Positions 23,111 through 36,284 of a DNA stretch of 64,000 bases are shown here, piece after piece; position 1 is the stretch's first letter, and each line of letters opens with the position of its first letter. Under the pieces are notes generated by a model that saw only the letters and a program-made list of their open reading frames with translations, was not told the origin of the DNA and made no database searches. The stretch covers positions 42,536,001 to 42,600,000 of the forward strand of contig NC_133158.1 in NCBI RefSeq assembly GCF_040802235.1. The letters run 5' to 3'. The DNA comes from Manis javanica (Eukaryota; Chordata; Mammalia; Pholidota; Manidae). The translations under genes and the position numbers were made by a program.

Positions 23111-24954
23111 GTCACTAATCCTACTCCCTGGGTCCTGCTCTGAAGTCTGACCTCTGAACATGCCTGCTGTCTCCACAGAGGAGATGAACTCACACCCCCT
23201 CCAGACTTTGTTGCTCCCACGCTGTGTGGCTGGCTGCTCACCTGCACCCTGTGGCAGCCCGGCTGGCTTACCTCGGGGCTCTGTGAGCATGCTCCCAGGA
23301 AGCAGGCAGCAGAAGAATGTTGCCATCCACCCTTGGAAATAACCCCAGTGCCATCTTTGCTTTCTCACAGCTTGGGAAGCTGTCTTGGGCAACACCAGGT
23401 CTTTAGGGAAAAGTCATTTTCTCCATTTTCCTTGAATCCGCCCATCCACACTGAAGACTGAAAACTCACAAAACTACAACCCACAATTTAAGTAAAATGT
23501 TCTTTATCTCTTTAAAATATCCTTAAATTGGCCCTAATGGATAATTAGGTACATAGCATGTTGTGAATATTACAAACTAACTCTGTTCTCTCAAAACAAA
23601 GGTAACTCATACACCATAACCAGGTCGCTGGGGTTTTCGTCTGCTTCTGTGGCTGGAGAGCTTGGAGGAATTCTGTAAAGGTTTGTGATTAGTGGCAGAC
23701 AAACCCCCCGTGTGTGCACCTGAAGTTCATGATGAATCCCTCCAGTGGAAGAACTGGAGAGTGTTTTTATCAGTCTCAATCGCCACAGTTTAGAGTTTGC
23801 CACAACGCATAGATACTTCACTATTTCAACTGTACCGATTTTTCAACACCTGACCACGTGAGAGCTGCGGGGGTTGTCAGCTAGCCGCGGGGTCAATGGG
23901 GCGCAAGTGCCGACTGAGGCCCTGGAACCGCGGGGCTGCAGATGGGGATGGCTGGGCGCCCCGTGATGTCCAGTGTCCCTGGAGCCTTCCTGGCCTGTCT
24001 TCCCCAGCTGGCCTCACGCCTCCCAACTCGTTTCGGCTGTCCACCTGCACACGGTCCTCACACTGTCCCTCGGGGCTCTGACGGGAACACCCTCGGCCCC
24101 CATCACCTCCCCTCCCCAGATGCGCTGGGTTCCCAGACCTCCAGGAAGAAGCTGTATCCACCCTGTGCTCCCCTGAGAGGCCGGTCCCCAGAGGAGGGCA
24201 GGACACAGATCCGAGGCCAACACAGGTTCCCATGCCTGAGACCACATGGCTCCACCAGACCTGGCTTTGCTCAGCCAGCTGGGTCAAGCTGGCCATCTGG
24301 TTGCCCACCCATTTCCTACAGATCTTGCCCCTCGCCCGGCGAGTGACCGCTCCCCTCCAAGATGGGGCTCCCCTCTGCCCTCTCAACTCATGGAGGCACC
24401 AGCAGTGCCAAAAAGGGCCATAACAGCAGTGAGGGGGGGCACTGCGTGGAGCTGCACAGGGCATCAGCAGCGGGTTAACTCACTCTGCATTCACGCTAAT
24501 CAGCCTCTCAAGAGAGGCCAAGGGCCAGAAAACTTAGGGCCCTTCTCTGCCCCCGCTGCTGTCACCTCCCGTGGGCACCTGCAAGCCCAGTCAAGAATCA
24601 CAGAACTGTGGGGGCCTCACAGGGCTGGGGGAGCACAGAGAGAACCTGCTGGCACCATCACCACCTGCCTTCCTCTGCTCCCTCATCTCAGCCATCCGTG
24701 ACCACGGACATGTGCCTTTCCAGGTCCACGTGTGCTGCATGTGGCCATTGTCCCAAACCACACACCCTCCCTCCTCCCACTCAGTGACCTGTCCCAGAGT
24801 GGCCTCAGCTCTCCGACACTCTCCCTCTGCCCTTGCCTGGTGCCTGCAACCTAAGCCCACCCAGCCGGGGCCCCCTGGATTCTGACGGGATCAACTCTGG
24901 GTACAAGGGGTTTGAACAGGCCCACCTGTGATTTGATATGAGTCCAAAAACAAG

Positions 24955-25060
24955 GACAGATGCCCTGTGCCTAAACTTGAATGTGCCTAAGAATTCCCTG
25001 GGAGCTTGTCAAACACTCTGACCCCACATCTGACTCGCTGCACTGAGGACTGTGCACTTA
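24955..25060 (+). repeat. MER5-type hAT-Charlie fragment (tentative)
   Basis: 'gtgcctaagaattccctgggagcttgtcaaacactctgaccccacatctgac' resembles the MER5A opening (aagaatcacctgggagcttgttaaa...). The fragment is short. Confidence 0.45.
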
Positions 25061-27645
25061 CAGCCAGCCTCTCCAAGCACCCACAGCACGTCCATCTTCC
25101 TATGACCCTGGTGTCATCCTGACATCCCTGGGAGTGATTCACCCCCTTCCTGTCACGTCACTGATACCAGCCCTCCAGCATGAACACATGCTCAATGTGA
25201 CCAGGTCTCCTGTCCCTTGCATTAGTGACCACATACAATACTGCAAGTCACTCCAAAGCCACACTTCCCAGTAGAACCTCCTGGGGGTGGTAGATCTGGA
25301 AGTGATGCCTCCATTTCCCCCAGACCCATGAGCCAAGGCCTCTGCATGAGACAGGAAAGAGGTCCAGGGCCAAGCCTCAGACCCCTGCGGACCATGGAGG
25401 TGGCCCAGGCTGAGGGCCAGGAACCCCAACCCCATCTCACACACAACCTTCACCAGCCTCTTCCCACCCTTAGGAACCCCCTCTGCACCCCTGTTGGAAG
25501 TGACCCACCTGTCCTAACTTAGCCTGTGATCGAAAGTCTGTTTGGGGACCTCAGGACCTACCCCACATGGTAGTGTGGTCTGAGGTCATGTTGTGCAAGA
25601 CTGTGGTTCATAGACTCAAGCCCCCAAGAGTGTGAGGATGAGGGTGGATTGCTTTTCCTGATGATCCAGAGGATAAGAAATGAGAAGTAAAGCCCCTGTC
25701 GACACCCTTATTTGCTCTTCCAAAAAATGTCCTGGAATATTTTCTTGATGTGCCAAAGGTTAAATGCATTTCAGAACTACAGGCACGAAAACAAAGAAAC
25801 AAGGACGTCGGGAGTACAGATTTCGTTCCCAGCACAGGCAGAGAAGTCCCGAGATGTCCCGAGGTGCCACCTCTCTCTCCTGAATGATTCCAGAACATGG
25901 AAGCCCCATTCGAGCAGAGCAGAGCCAGAGGGTGGCCGAGGGAGCAGACTGGGCGATTCGGCTTCGGCCTCCCTGCCTTCCGGACACGCTCGTCAAGTCA
26001 CACTGGGCCCGGAACAAAAACGTGCCCTTATTACCAGCACATCAATTTCCAGAGGCTTTGCCCTTCAGAATCATGGAGGTCCCAACTTAAAGGCTTTGAA
26101 TATGAGACTCTCCTTACAAAATCCTGATGGAGCTCCGGAGAAGGGACGCCTGAGACCCTGCCCCTTCTCGGGCATTGTCTGCCCCAGCAGTGCATCTGGA
26201 GGGTGGGCAGTGCCCCATGGGCGTGCCCATACTTTTTCCGACTAATTGTTGAGATTTTCCAGTGCATTTTCCCAGAGACGCAGGGCTAGGTTCCCAGGAC
26301 AGCCCATGAAAGCCTGGTTTTGTTTCATTTGTAGATAAATTGCATTATTGCAATTCTTCACAGCACTAAGTCATGGAACTCAGTATAGAGAGCTCTACAC
26401 CACCATGTTTGTCAGAAAATACCCCAAACCCAGCCTCAGACCTCCGGGAGCTGGGGTAAGGGCTTGATGTCCCCCTGCCGGAGAGCAATCTTCAGCGAGG
26501 CAGGCCCTGGGGCACCCACCTGTGTCCAGGTGGGGTTAGTAGGTGGGCCACTGTGGCCCAGTGTTACCCAGAAGGCGCAACCCCGGGGCTGGTGGGGTGA
26601 AGCAGGGAGGGAAGAGGTGGGACAGCCCAGTCGCAGGCCGAGGCAGCCTTTCCCACTACAGGATAGCAGTGGGTACAGGAATTTCTGAGGGTCAAACCTT
26701 GCACACTGCTGATGTTTGTGATCTCCACACCAGCCAGGGGAGATGAAGGGAGCTGGCCAGAACCCCACCCCCACTTCAGGACAAAGGATCTGGCCTGAAG
26801 AACAGCAGTCAGGGCTCATCTCGCAGGCTGAGCTGGATCAGTCAGTAAGGCTGGCATTGCCTTAATCCCTGGCAGGCAGAATCTGGACTCAGCAGACCTA
26901 GTGCCCTGATCAATTAGAGATGTCTGCCAAGGGCAGGGGCCAGGACCATTTGTGTGTGCGCACCAATCCTGGCTACACCCTGCTGGGAAAGCCAGTGCCT
27001 GCTCTTATATGCAAGCAGACACTTGGATAATTTTCAGAAGTCCATTATAGAAGCATTACTTGTCAAGGATTCTACAGTTGGGAACCTAAGTCTGAAAATG
27101 TTCAATACCAAATGACGTCTATGCAGCATAGGGAAAAAGAAAGTGGCCTTGTACTGGGGGAAATGTACTGCTTTTCTCTACATAAAACTGAATGCAGCCT
27201 GCAGAGCTGAAATCACTACTGTGGAAAGTCGCATGTTTCTTACTTCAGGTCTGGAGGCACACAGCTACGTGTTGCATCCCCAGCCGCTGCATATGACACC
27301 TGGGTCTTTACTGTGCTTTTATTTTACCATAGTTTATGTCTCTTCTAAATTGTATATTCATATATTTGGGGAAGAAAAATAGCATTTTATTGATAGATTT
27401 GTGACATAACTTAAAAGGACACTTTCTAAACTGCTAAAACTCTATTACTATCATCTTAAAATGTTTTTTATCTGCCAACACCCCTCAAACTGTAGCTTCC
27501 AATATGTCTCCTGAGGTGGCTCCTGAGGGGCAGGCAAACAGGTGCATACCTGGGTCAGTGAGACCTTCCGGGAGCAGAGGTTGGCACATGCATGCCACCC
27601 ACTGAGAGTGCTGGCTGCACACGGCCCTGTTTATAGCCCTGACAT

Positions 27646-27683
27646 GGTGGTGGTGGTGGGGTGTGCGGGGGGGGGGGGGGGGG
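27646..27683. repeat. (GTG)n then 17-base G tract
   Basis: GTG repeats lead into an uninterrupted run of 17 G (27667-27683). Such a run is G-quadruplex-prone and hard to sequence accurately, so its length may be unreliable. Confidence 0.85.
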
Positions 27684-27928
27684 TAACAGGGGGTGCCTAA
27701 ATGCATTCACATGACCTGCGCCCCAGCTCTCCAGCACAGCAGCGTGGGTGGAGCTTAGGTCGGAAGAGCCGGCTAGTTTCCTGACCCTTGCAGAGGTCAG
27801 CTCACCACTGAAATCCACTGCAAATCTGTCATGCTTTTAAGTAAAACAGATACTTTGATATTAACAAGAGTGAGCTCATCGCACATGAAGTAACCACATT
27901 TAGGACATCTTCCAGCGAATGGATGCAA

Positions 27929-27985
27929 GATTGATAGATGATAGATACATAGATAGATCGATGGAACAATAGATAGATGACAGAT
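27929..27985. repeat. (GATA)n interrupted microsatellite
   Basis: Interrupted GATA/GATC units around 'gatagatacatagatagatcgatgg'. They are probably old and impure. Confidence 0.8.
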
Positions 27986-29454
27986 TTTCACATGAGTGAA
28001 CGGCCAAGCCAGCCCATTCCCGCCGCTCCGACTGCCGCTCTTCCCCTGACTTCCAGGCGTACGCCAAAGCGCCTCCTGTTCGCTTGCTCAGCATTCGGGA
28101 GCCGACCCTGTGTGGCCCTGCTCTTTCCAGCCACCTGGCCTTGGCTATGAGACCTGATCACAGAAAATGCCCCCGTTTCTCCCTTCGGCTTCGGGGCTTA
28201 CACTCCCTGAAGCCCCTCTCCGCCTGGAGAGGAGGAGACAGCAGGCAGTCCCCAGCACCCTCTCTGCCCCTGGCGGTCTCAGGCGGAGGATGGCTGGACA
28301 GGCTGCCCCTGGGGTGCTGTCGCCCCTGCGTTTATCTCCGTTGTTATCCTCCCTGCACTGCTGAGTGTGAAAAGGACCCAGAGCAGCCGCCCAGCCAAGG
28401 GACAGGGAGTGTGCCTGGCAGCCAGCGCCCAGCCGTCCCTTCAGCTCGCCACCCACTGCATTGTTAGTAAAACATAAACACGGACTTCTGATCAGCCACT
28501 TGGCTGCTTGCTTATAATCCCGCATCTGTTTTGTATGCTAGGTTTCGATATTTCATACCTTCTCCCAGGGAGGAGATGCCTGTAAACTGTTTTCCATTAT
28601 GAAAACAATAATAACCTTTCACCAGCTGCCTACCACATGCCCAGAGCCTTGCCCGGCTGTTTATACACCTCGTGGACGCCACTCCTTGGGACAACCAAGA
28701 AGCGGGGGTATTATTTCTAGTGACCAACTCTCCCAGTTTTCCCCGGAGTTTGGGAGGAGGGGAGACGAGTTCCTGGGACGGGGATTCCAGCGCTAAGCCA
28801 GGGCGCACTGGTCACCTTAGACTGTCCCCGCTGCATAGCGGGGGCGAGTAATGCCCGCAGGGGCCCAGGCTATCCAGGCGCACAGGGAGAGCCAGCGGGT
28901 CCCGCCCCCTTCACCCCGAGGCCTGGCGCTCCGCTGCAGGCCACCCCCGCATGTTCCTGCTTCACGGAGCCATCAGATGCCCTCCTCGGGTCTCCGAACC
29001 TGAACCGAGGTGCGCCGAGCTGCTCTCCAAGCCTGACATGAATCCTGAAGACATGAGGCCCAGGAAGGGGATGGACCTGTAGGGACACAAGCTGCCGTGT
29101 GCTGCCCCGTACGGGGCATCTGTGCCACGTCACGGCCCACACCAAGGACACCTCACACCCCCACGTCCTGCCCCACAACCCCCTCCATGAAGGCGACCCT
29201 CACCCTGCTCAAGCTCAGCACCTCCCTCTGGACCCCGGCACTGCGCCCCCCACCCTATCTATCTGCTCGGCGCACCAAACGACTACAGGACTGGATTTTT
29301 CTGAAAGCAAAAGAGGAAGACTGCTTCTTAAAAATAAGATAAATCATACATGCCTATTATAACAAAATACAGATACGTGAAAAAAATCGTTATAGCCCTC
29401 TTCACTGCTGACATGAAAGTGCGACCCCAGGGTTAAGAGTTTGGTGTTTACCTC

Positions 29455-30040
29455 TTATGGACTGAATTGTCCCCCAAAAATTCATACCTTAAAGCTCTAA
29501 CTGCCAATGTGATGGACAGGGGGTCTTTGGGATGTGCAGAGGTCACAAGGGTGAGACCCTCTGAGATGGGATCAGTGCCCTCATAGGAGAACCCCACAGG
29601 GCTCGCTTCTCCCTCTTTCTCCCTCCTGCTCTCTCTCCGTGTCACTCTCCCTCCCCCTCCCCCTCTCCCTCCCTCTCCCTCCCTCTCCCTCCCTCTCCTC
29701 CCCTCCCCATCTCTCTTCCTCCCCTCCCCCTCCTCCCCTCCCCATCTCTCTCCCCCCTCCCCCTCCTCCCCGTCTCTCCCCCTCCTCCCCGTCTCTCCTC
29801 CTCCCCACCTGTCTCTCCCCCTCTCCCTCCCCTCCCCTCTCCCCTTCCCTCCCTGTCTCTCCCCCTCCCCCTCTCCCACCCCTCCCCTCCCCATGCTATG
29901 TGAGGACACATCGAGAAGACAGTCCACCTGTAACCCAGAAGAGGGCCCTCCCAGGAACCAGTCCCTGCTGACACCCTAATCTCGGACTTCCAGCCTCAGA
30001 ACTGTGAGAAATAAAGGGGTGCCGCGTAAGCCCCCCAGTG
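29455..30040 (+). mobile_element. MaLR (MLT1/MST-type) LTR with inserted pyrimidine tract
   Basis: The LTR opening 'atggactgaattgtcccccaaaaattcata' and 'gtgagaccctctgagatgggatcagtgccctcata' gives the MaLR U3. After a long C/T tract, 'atgtgaggacacatcgagaagac', 'aggaaccagtccctgctgacacc' and 'gaactgtgagaaataaa' give the 3' half. These are non-coding solo LTRs of an extinct mammalian ERVL-related family. The tract from 29606 to 29893 splits the element and is far longer than usual. Confidence 0.85.
29606..29893 (+). repeat. Long polypyrimidine (CCCTCTC)n tract
   Basis: About 290 bases almost entirely C and T on the plus strand, built of CCCTCTCC-like units in variable order. It is internal to a MaLR LTR. 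Open frames on both strands here, rich in Pro/Ser or Arg/Gly, are artefacts of the tract. The mirror symmetry of pyrimidine blocks makes triplex (H-DNA) formation plausible. Confidence 0.9.
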
Positions 30041-31360
30041 CGGTGCTTTGTTTTTGAGCCTGACAAAGAGACACCCGGGCCTCGCGGCGGGCTGCGGCCT
30101 AACACGCCTGCAAGGGGCAGTGGCTTTGAGCTGGGCGAGGCCGGGTGATCTGGGGGGTGATGCCAGAAAAGCCGGAATTGTCTGCAGGGGCTGCCGAAGG
30201 CCCCTCTGCTGAGAGTCCCGAGAGAGGGGAGGATGGCCGGGGAAAGGGCCCCTCCTGGGGGAACATGGAATAGCCGTGAGCAGAGCGCCGGCAGGAGCAG
30301 GGGCTGGGGGCCCGCTTGGCGAGGTCCTGGATGGAATCAGGGGCGTCTGCCAGGCACTTAGGTCTCAGGTGGAAATGAGGAACGTGCTATTGGGCAGTGG
30401 AGAAAAGACCACCCCTGTTACAGGAGAGGAATGTCCCACATTGCGGAGCAACTGCTCCAGCTGAAGCAACACAGATGTGGGGGTGAACAGCCATGGCTTC
30501 CGCAGTGGGGGACTGATCCGTACCAAAGAGGGAAACCGCTGGCCTGTGGATTTGGCCGTTTCCACGGTGCAAGCACTCCCAAGCTGGACGGATCCCAAGC
30601 TACCAACACGATCTCATGGGCACCGCCTTAGGAAGAGGTTTGCAGCCCAGGCAGGCACAGAATAGTTCTACCAGGAAGGTGTAATTGGCCTAAATAACCT
30701 CAACACATAAATATGGCAAAATGTGCTGAAATAATCAGATTCAGTTTGAGTACCTATTACCTTTGGTTTTAAAATTCTTCAGTTTTGCATACTGGCTGCA
30801 TTTAATAATCAGTTCTTGCCGGCTGGGAGAGCCCAGCTCCGACACATCCTGGATCTGAGACCACCACATCTGGGCCACCTACTGGTGTCCTCTTCCCACC
30901 AGCTGCCACACGCACATCACTTATGCATGGGACCTTTACCAGAAAATGACATTGTCTACCCAAGAAATTCTTCCCTTCTGGTCATAGGAATTGCTCTTGG
31001 TTTTAAGAAACCATTTCCCCAAATTCTAACCATTAAGTTTTTAAAAAATACGTTAGGCACAATTTTCTGGTAGGCCCCTGATATTTTAACTCAGGGCTCC
31101 TTGTTACTTGTCTACACACATACGCACAGACACTTTTACCTTTCCTAATAAAGAAAAGATTGGCTGTGATAGTAGTTTATTTGCTAAGGAGTTTCATGAT
31201 GGCTCACATAAGCTTTGAAGTTGTCCACTTAGTTCGTGACTATCTCAGAATGCCCAAATGGCTCAGCACCAAAACCATCCATAGGAACAGAAATTCACAT
31301 GAAATAAGGTTAATTTTATGGGAACTTCTGGCAGAAGTCAATGAAGAAACACTGAAATTT
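30040..31360. other. Interval without recognised gene
   Basis: It holds a GC-rich start and diverged sequence with several short overlapping frames. Part, around 30350-30650, may be an old LTR or ERV fragment. No feature is called with confidence. Confidence 0.45.
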
Positions 31361-31790
31361 TAAAGAAAGGAAAAGAAATTACTAGACAAACAACAACAAA
31401 TATAGAGAGTGAACCACTTAGAAATCTTGGAAAAGAAGAACAGAATTATGGCAACAAAAAATAAAATACTTTTGTATCTGGTATAAAGTCAAAAGAACAA
31501 ATTAATACAGATAAAAGTAGAAATTACTGAGTTAGAAATCAAACAGCTAGTTGAATGAATAGGCTCTTCCTTTAAAAAAAAATCTCCAAAACAGGAAAAC
31601 CAAGGGACAACCTAATTATTTGAAAGAGACAGAAGGTAAAAAGGTTTGCTGATGACTCTAAAAACTGGATCAGGGTACACAATGGTTTGGTATTATTCTC
31701 TCTACTTTAATGCCTGGAAATTTTTATACTAAAAAATAGAGAAATCATAGGAGAATACTAACTAAAGTATATATCAGAATAAAATTAATG
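31360..31790 (+). mobile_element. L1 fragment (part of a broken element)
   Basis: A-rich text with ORF2-like phrases around 'ggcaacaaaaaataaaatac', 'aaagtagaaattactgagttagaaatcaaac'. It is one of several pieces of a shattered L1 in 31.4-34.1 kb. Confidence 0.6.
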
Positions 31791-32219
31791 GCAAAAGCCT
31801 AAACAGTAAAGCCAGGGGCCAGCACCATGCTAAGGCTCCACGCAGAGGACCACGGGACACTGTGGGTCAGCAGCACCGAGGGGCAGCTCCCTGCCTCACT
31901 GCTGGATGGCTTCCCCAGGGGTGCCGGTTCCCAGGCCCTCCTGGAGTCCGCACAGCTGCCCTCCCTTCTGGAGCTCCAGAAAAGCCTTCAAACACTGAGA
32001 TGCGATACTTGTATTGGAAGCTGGACAAAACATCCCCAAATGGCAGTGTCTGAGGGACAGAGATGGGCCTGTGACAGGCGAGAACATTGTTTTTCTGGCA
32101 TACACAGAACATTTACAAAAATTTACCTTCATCTGGGGCACAGTGCAAGTCTCAAAACATTTCAAGTTTGGTTTCATGAACATTACATTTTTTCATCCAC
32201 ATTTAAGTGAGTAATTAAC
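31790..32219. other. Unassigned insert between L1 pieces
   Basis: Sequence between two L1 pieces. Its composition is less AT-rich and it carries overlapping open frames on both strands, the longest 31827-32210 on the plus strand with 127 codons. No homology is recognised and none is called as a gene. Confidence 0.4.
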
Positions 32220-32560
32220 CACAATGATTACTTGGGAGAAAGAGATATACATTTGGAATTAATACATATATTTTCAACTAACTGATGATTCAAAGAAACT
32301 ATGTTGAAATTACAAAATATTTTAAGTAGCCATATTAAGACTGCTACATCTTAAATCTTGAGGGATTTGGACAAAATGCTTCTTAAAGAGCTATTTAAAG
32401 TTCTAAAAACTTACATTAGACAACAGGAGAGGCTAACATAATAATGAAGTAAATTTCCAACATGAGAAGTTAGAAAAAGCAGCAAATGAGCACAAGGGAA
32501 ACAGAAGGAACTAATAAATGCAAAACAGACATTAATAATTAGAAGAAAATTGCACAGATG
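32220..32560 (+). mobile_element. L1 fragment
   Basis: 'aagttagaaaaagcagcaaatgagc' and 'gaaggaactaataaatgcaaaacagac' match the old L1 ORF2 pattern. AT-rich and stop-filled. Confidence 0.55.
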
Positions 32561-32999
32561 CCCGTGTACAGCTCATTTGCACCAGCTTCCGTCTGAGGCC
32601 AGCTGTTGCCTCAGCAAACAGGTACATGTGGGTTCCCTTGCCTCTGGTCCTCACCTCAAGCTTGCTCAGCCCCACATCTATCATGCCCTGCCCCCTTTCT
32701 CTGATGCCCCGGAAGTAGGATGTCAGCAGGATCCCACTCAGCACTCAGTCCAGAGCAGCCCAGAAGTACAAGGGATCAATGCCCCCAGTAGTGACTTCAC
32801 CGGTGGGAAGCAGCATCCCCTATTCCTTGGATGGAGAAGTCCAGGAGAATTCTACGCCCAAGCAATAGGTCCCAGCTGGGGCGAGTTCCAGTTGCCCAAG
32901 GCAGTGGCCAGCGTTTAGCGTCCAAGAAATAGAAAATGTGTATCTGTTCTCATGCATATACCACTATGTTACTCCACTATACGCATTGGGACTTTTAAG

Positions 33000-34080
33000 G
33001 TTTCAACAGATTTTTTTTAATTGACATCATCCAGAGCACATAGTCAGACCTCAATGCAATTAAACTACAAATCAACCATACAAACAGTTCAAAAGTATAT
33101 TTAGGAAATTGAAATGCTCCCCTAACTGACTCTTCAGTTAGGAAATTACAATAGCAATTATGAGATGCTGGTTCCACCTGAATGAATGGCTTGCAAGTAC
33201 CATTCCTAGAAGCAGAAACAAAAATCAAAAATGTAGAAGTGAGTCTCTGTACAAGCTCAGAAAACAGAAGAGCTGTGAGCCGGAATGATACACGGGCAGG
33301 GAGTGGGGAGGGAGAGGAACAGGGAAGAAAAAATTATGACTAACAAGAGTGAAAAGTGGGATTTAATTGCAGTGAAAATTAAAGACACATTTAAGAGATA
33401 CTATGAATAACTTGATCCAATGAATCTGAAAGCACGAATGAAATGGATTCCTTTTAGAAAAATAAAACTCACCAAAACTGAATCAGGAAGGAAACAAAAG
33501 CCTGCATGAACCTGTAACCCTTACAGAAACTGAATCAGTCAAAATTCTCTCACCTCCTAGCACCCCAGACAGATGTTCAGGGGAATTTTATGTAATCTTC
33601 AAGAAATAAATCATATGCATCTTATATAGATTTTTCAAAGAATAGAAAAAGAGCATGCTATACGATTCATTGTAAGATGCTGACAAAAATTTGGTAATAA
33701 AATCAGACTAGGAAAATACATATTTCCTATGTGCAACCCAACCACAGACTTCATATCTAGACTACATAAAGAAATCCTACAAATGTACATAGTAAAACAG
33801 AAACAAAACCAATCTAACAATTAAAATGCACAAAGTAGATGAACAAGAAATTCACAGAAGACACTCAGGCATCCAGTAAACACATACAAAGATGCTCAAA
33901 TTTGTCAGTAAACATGAAACTAGAAACCGGAACAATGCTATACCATTTACTCCTCACACTGGCAAACGTTTTAAGCCTATGGATAACAAGTGCCCCCAGG
34001 CATGTGGAGAAATAGAACATTTCACGCACTTTCAGGGAAGCTCTGAGCTCTCTGGAGAGCAATTTGGCAGCATTTAATGA
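33000..34080 (+). mobile_element. L1 ORF2 fragment with internal deletions
   Basis: 'caatgcaattaaactacaaatcaacc' at the start and 'gatgctcaaatttgtcagtaaacatgaaac' near the end are ORF2 pieces that are normally far apart, so the middle is deleted. The end near 34080 blends into unassigned sequence. Confidence 0.65.
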
Positions 34081-35089
34081 ATTTGAAGATTCCTGTCCTC
34101 TCCAACCTGATCGTTTTAATGCTTAAGGCAAAGAGGCACACAGTTCCCCCCATTACGTGGTCAGCGGCTCTGTCTGTCAGGCCACCGCCTCTCAAATAAG
34201 GAGAATCATCCTTTGCTGTGATCCGTTGCTAAGGATACTTGTCAAGACTTTTTCCATTGTAATGATAATCTCATAACTTAAAAAAAAGAAAGACTTCCAG
34301 AGTGTTTAATCCAGATAGAAGATCGAACCATCAAATGTCAGCTCCCTGAATGAGTCGCCCTCTGGGATGTCAGAATTTCAAGTAGAGAAAAACCCAGTGA
34401 GTGCATTTTTAGCTCTAATGCTAACACAAAGCATCCAGTGCAAACATGAAAATGTTTCCAAGAACATTTTAACCGCTTAAAAATTGCCTGTTTTATAAAA
34501 GGAAACCAAGGGTATTTTGCTGGAGGAAATCTATGTTCTTGAGAAGTCAGGTTGGATTTTGGGTGAGTGACATGGCTTTGGGGAACCCCCCTCCCCATTC
34601 CTGCTCACTCACCCCTTGCTCCTATGAGGGAGGAGTTTGGCTGGAAGGAATGTGAGATCACCATGCCTGGACTCTTTACTTTACAGATGAAGAGCATCAC
34701 CTGGCATTTCTCCTCTCTCACTGCAAGTTCTTAGGGAGACTTCAGTGCATCTCCCCAGCAATCTAATGAGTGTAGTATCCCTGGCAGAGAAGGCGCCAAT
34801 AACTCTGAGCTCCAGGAGAGGCATTGATAACTGAGTGCTGGGTTTTTTATGTTCAGATGTTGAACCTTAAAGTAGGGGCCACTTTGAGGTCCTGGAAAGA
34901 AACATGAAGCAGTTCCCTTGTTCCTCTGCTATGACTGTGCGGCTCTGGGGGCTGAGGGGATGTAAGAGAAGCTGCTGGGGGCATGCAGGGGGCTGTGAAC
35001 TATGACCTGTCAAGAGAATGTGCAGAGCTGGGAACAGAACGTGGGGAGGAGAAATCACATTTGTAAATGTTGAAATAGGTATTGGGTTC

Positions 35090-35165
35090 ATTTAAAAGCA
35101 TTTATTGAGCATCTGTTGTAATGTAAGCCATCCTTTGAGGCAGGTCCTCAACACCAGAGCTGTAG
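35090..35165 (+). repeat. L2-type fragment
   Basis: 'aaagcatttattgagcatctgttgtaatg' is the common L2 3'-region wording. Very short. Confidence 0.45.
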
Positions 35166-36284
35166 GCTACCTGGTCCCAACACTGAGCTTTACAACACTA
35201 AGTTCTATAAACGCATGCATGCACTTGGAATATACAAACACACATGCCACATGCATCCAAAATGTAACAAAATTTAGCTAGCATTTGGCCAAGCGCTAGA
35301 AACCCAAAGAAGAAAGTCCTTCCTGTGAGATGGGGGAGCGATATGGCTTCTAGAAAGAAGTAGGACTGTGTCAGGTATGTACTGGCATTAAATTCACATG
35401 TTTAACATGCCCATAATGTGCAGGAAAGAAGTCCCTGGGTGGTAGCACCAAATGACAAAGGGTAGAGCCCCTTGCTTTGAAGATCAAGAGCAGTTTGCAC
35501 TGGCTTATAAAGATAACTTCAAAACTGCAATGTGAGGTTATTTCTTATAAAAACCCATCAGATCAAAATACGTAAGGGGCAGCAGAGAAGGCATAAGGAG
35601 CCAAGAAGCTCTGAGAAATCGTGAAGGTGCATTGGGGTGATCCAGAAGTTTCTGCAGCGTGCAAGACAGCCTAGGGCAAAGATATGCAAACAAGTGCCTG
35701 GGGCTCCTGGGAAAACATACTGACACATGTAAGAACATTGCCAGGAAGAGCAGGAATGTCCACGCAGCTTGCCAAACAGAAGGCCTTTCTGGCAGACTGC
35801 AGGTCAGTGTGTCAGGAATTTAAGTCACCAAGGACAGCAGGTGGGAGAATACAGATGTAGTGACATTTCTGTGCTAAAACCCAGAAGTGTTGCTCAATCT
35901 GCCTTCTTGAATCAAGGCTGAAGTGTATTGCCAGAAAAACAGGCCCTATCAATAAGGCAGAAGGTTAGATACAATTAAGGTACTAGCAACAAAGACATCA
36001 GGCCACAAGGTTTTAAAGTGAACCATAATGTAGACTCACCTGTACTTATCGATGCCCGGCCTTGCCCCGGGAAGTGCTGGGGTGGTGGAATAAGGGCCAT
36101 TTGTGGGCCTCTCAGCATTATGGTAATTTAGTAAGAGACCTTAAGTCTTGGAGGTCTGACAAGCAGGGTATAACACTGGCGACTGTGTGCCCAGCACCTC
36201 TCCTGCCTGTCTTCAGCTCTAACCCCTTTGACCTGGGAGGCATCTTTTCCACCCGGCCAAGGTAGAGAGAACTACTCGCCAACC

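Larger units (their letters stand above)
23110..29454. other. Interval without recognised gene
   Basis: Moderately GC-rich sequence with scattered CpG (notably 23.9-24.4 and 28.0-29.2 kb). It has a MER5-like fragment near 24960-25060 and simple repeats at 27646-27683 and 27929-27985. Overlapping open frames at 23877-24464 (minus) and 23942-24701 (plus) are not called because they occur on both strands in the same GC-rich DNA and show no recognisable domain. No exon with both splice signals and a known peptide was found. Confidence 0.55.

Noticed and set aside
23877-24464. 195-codon minus frame
   Set aside because: It is antiparallel to equally long plus frames in GC-rich DNA; no domain and no exon structure.
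29448-29974. Arg/Gly/Glu-rich minus and Pro/Ser-rich plus frames
   Set aside because: They translate a polypyrimidine tract in a MaLR LTR.
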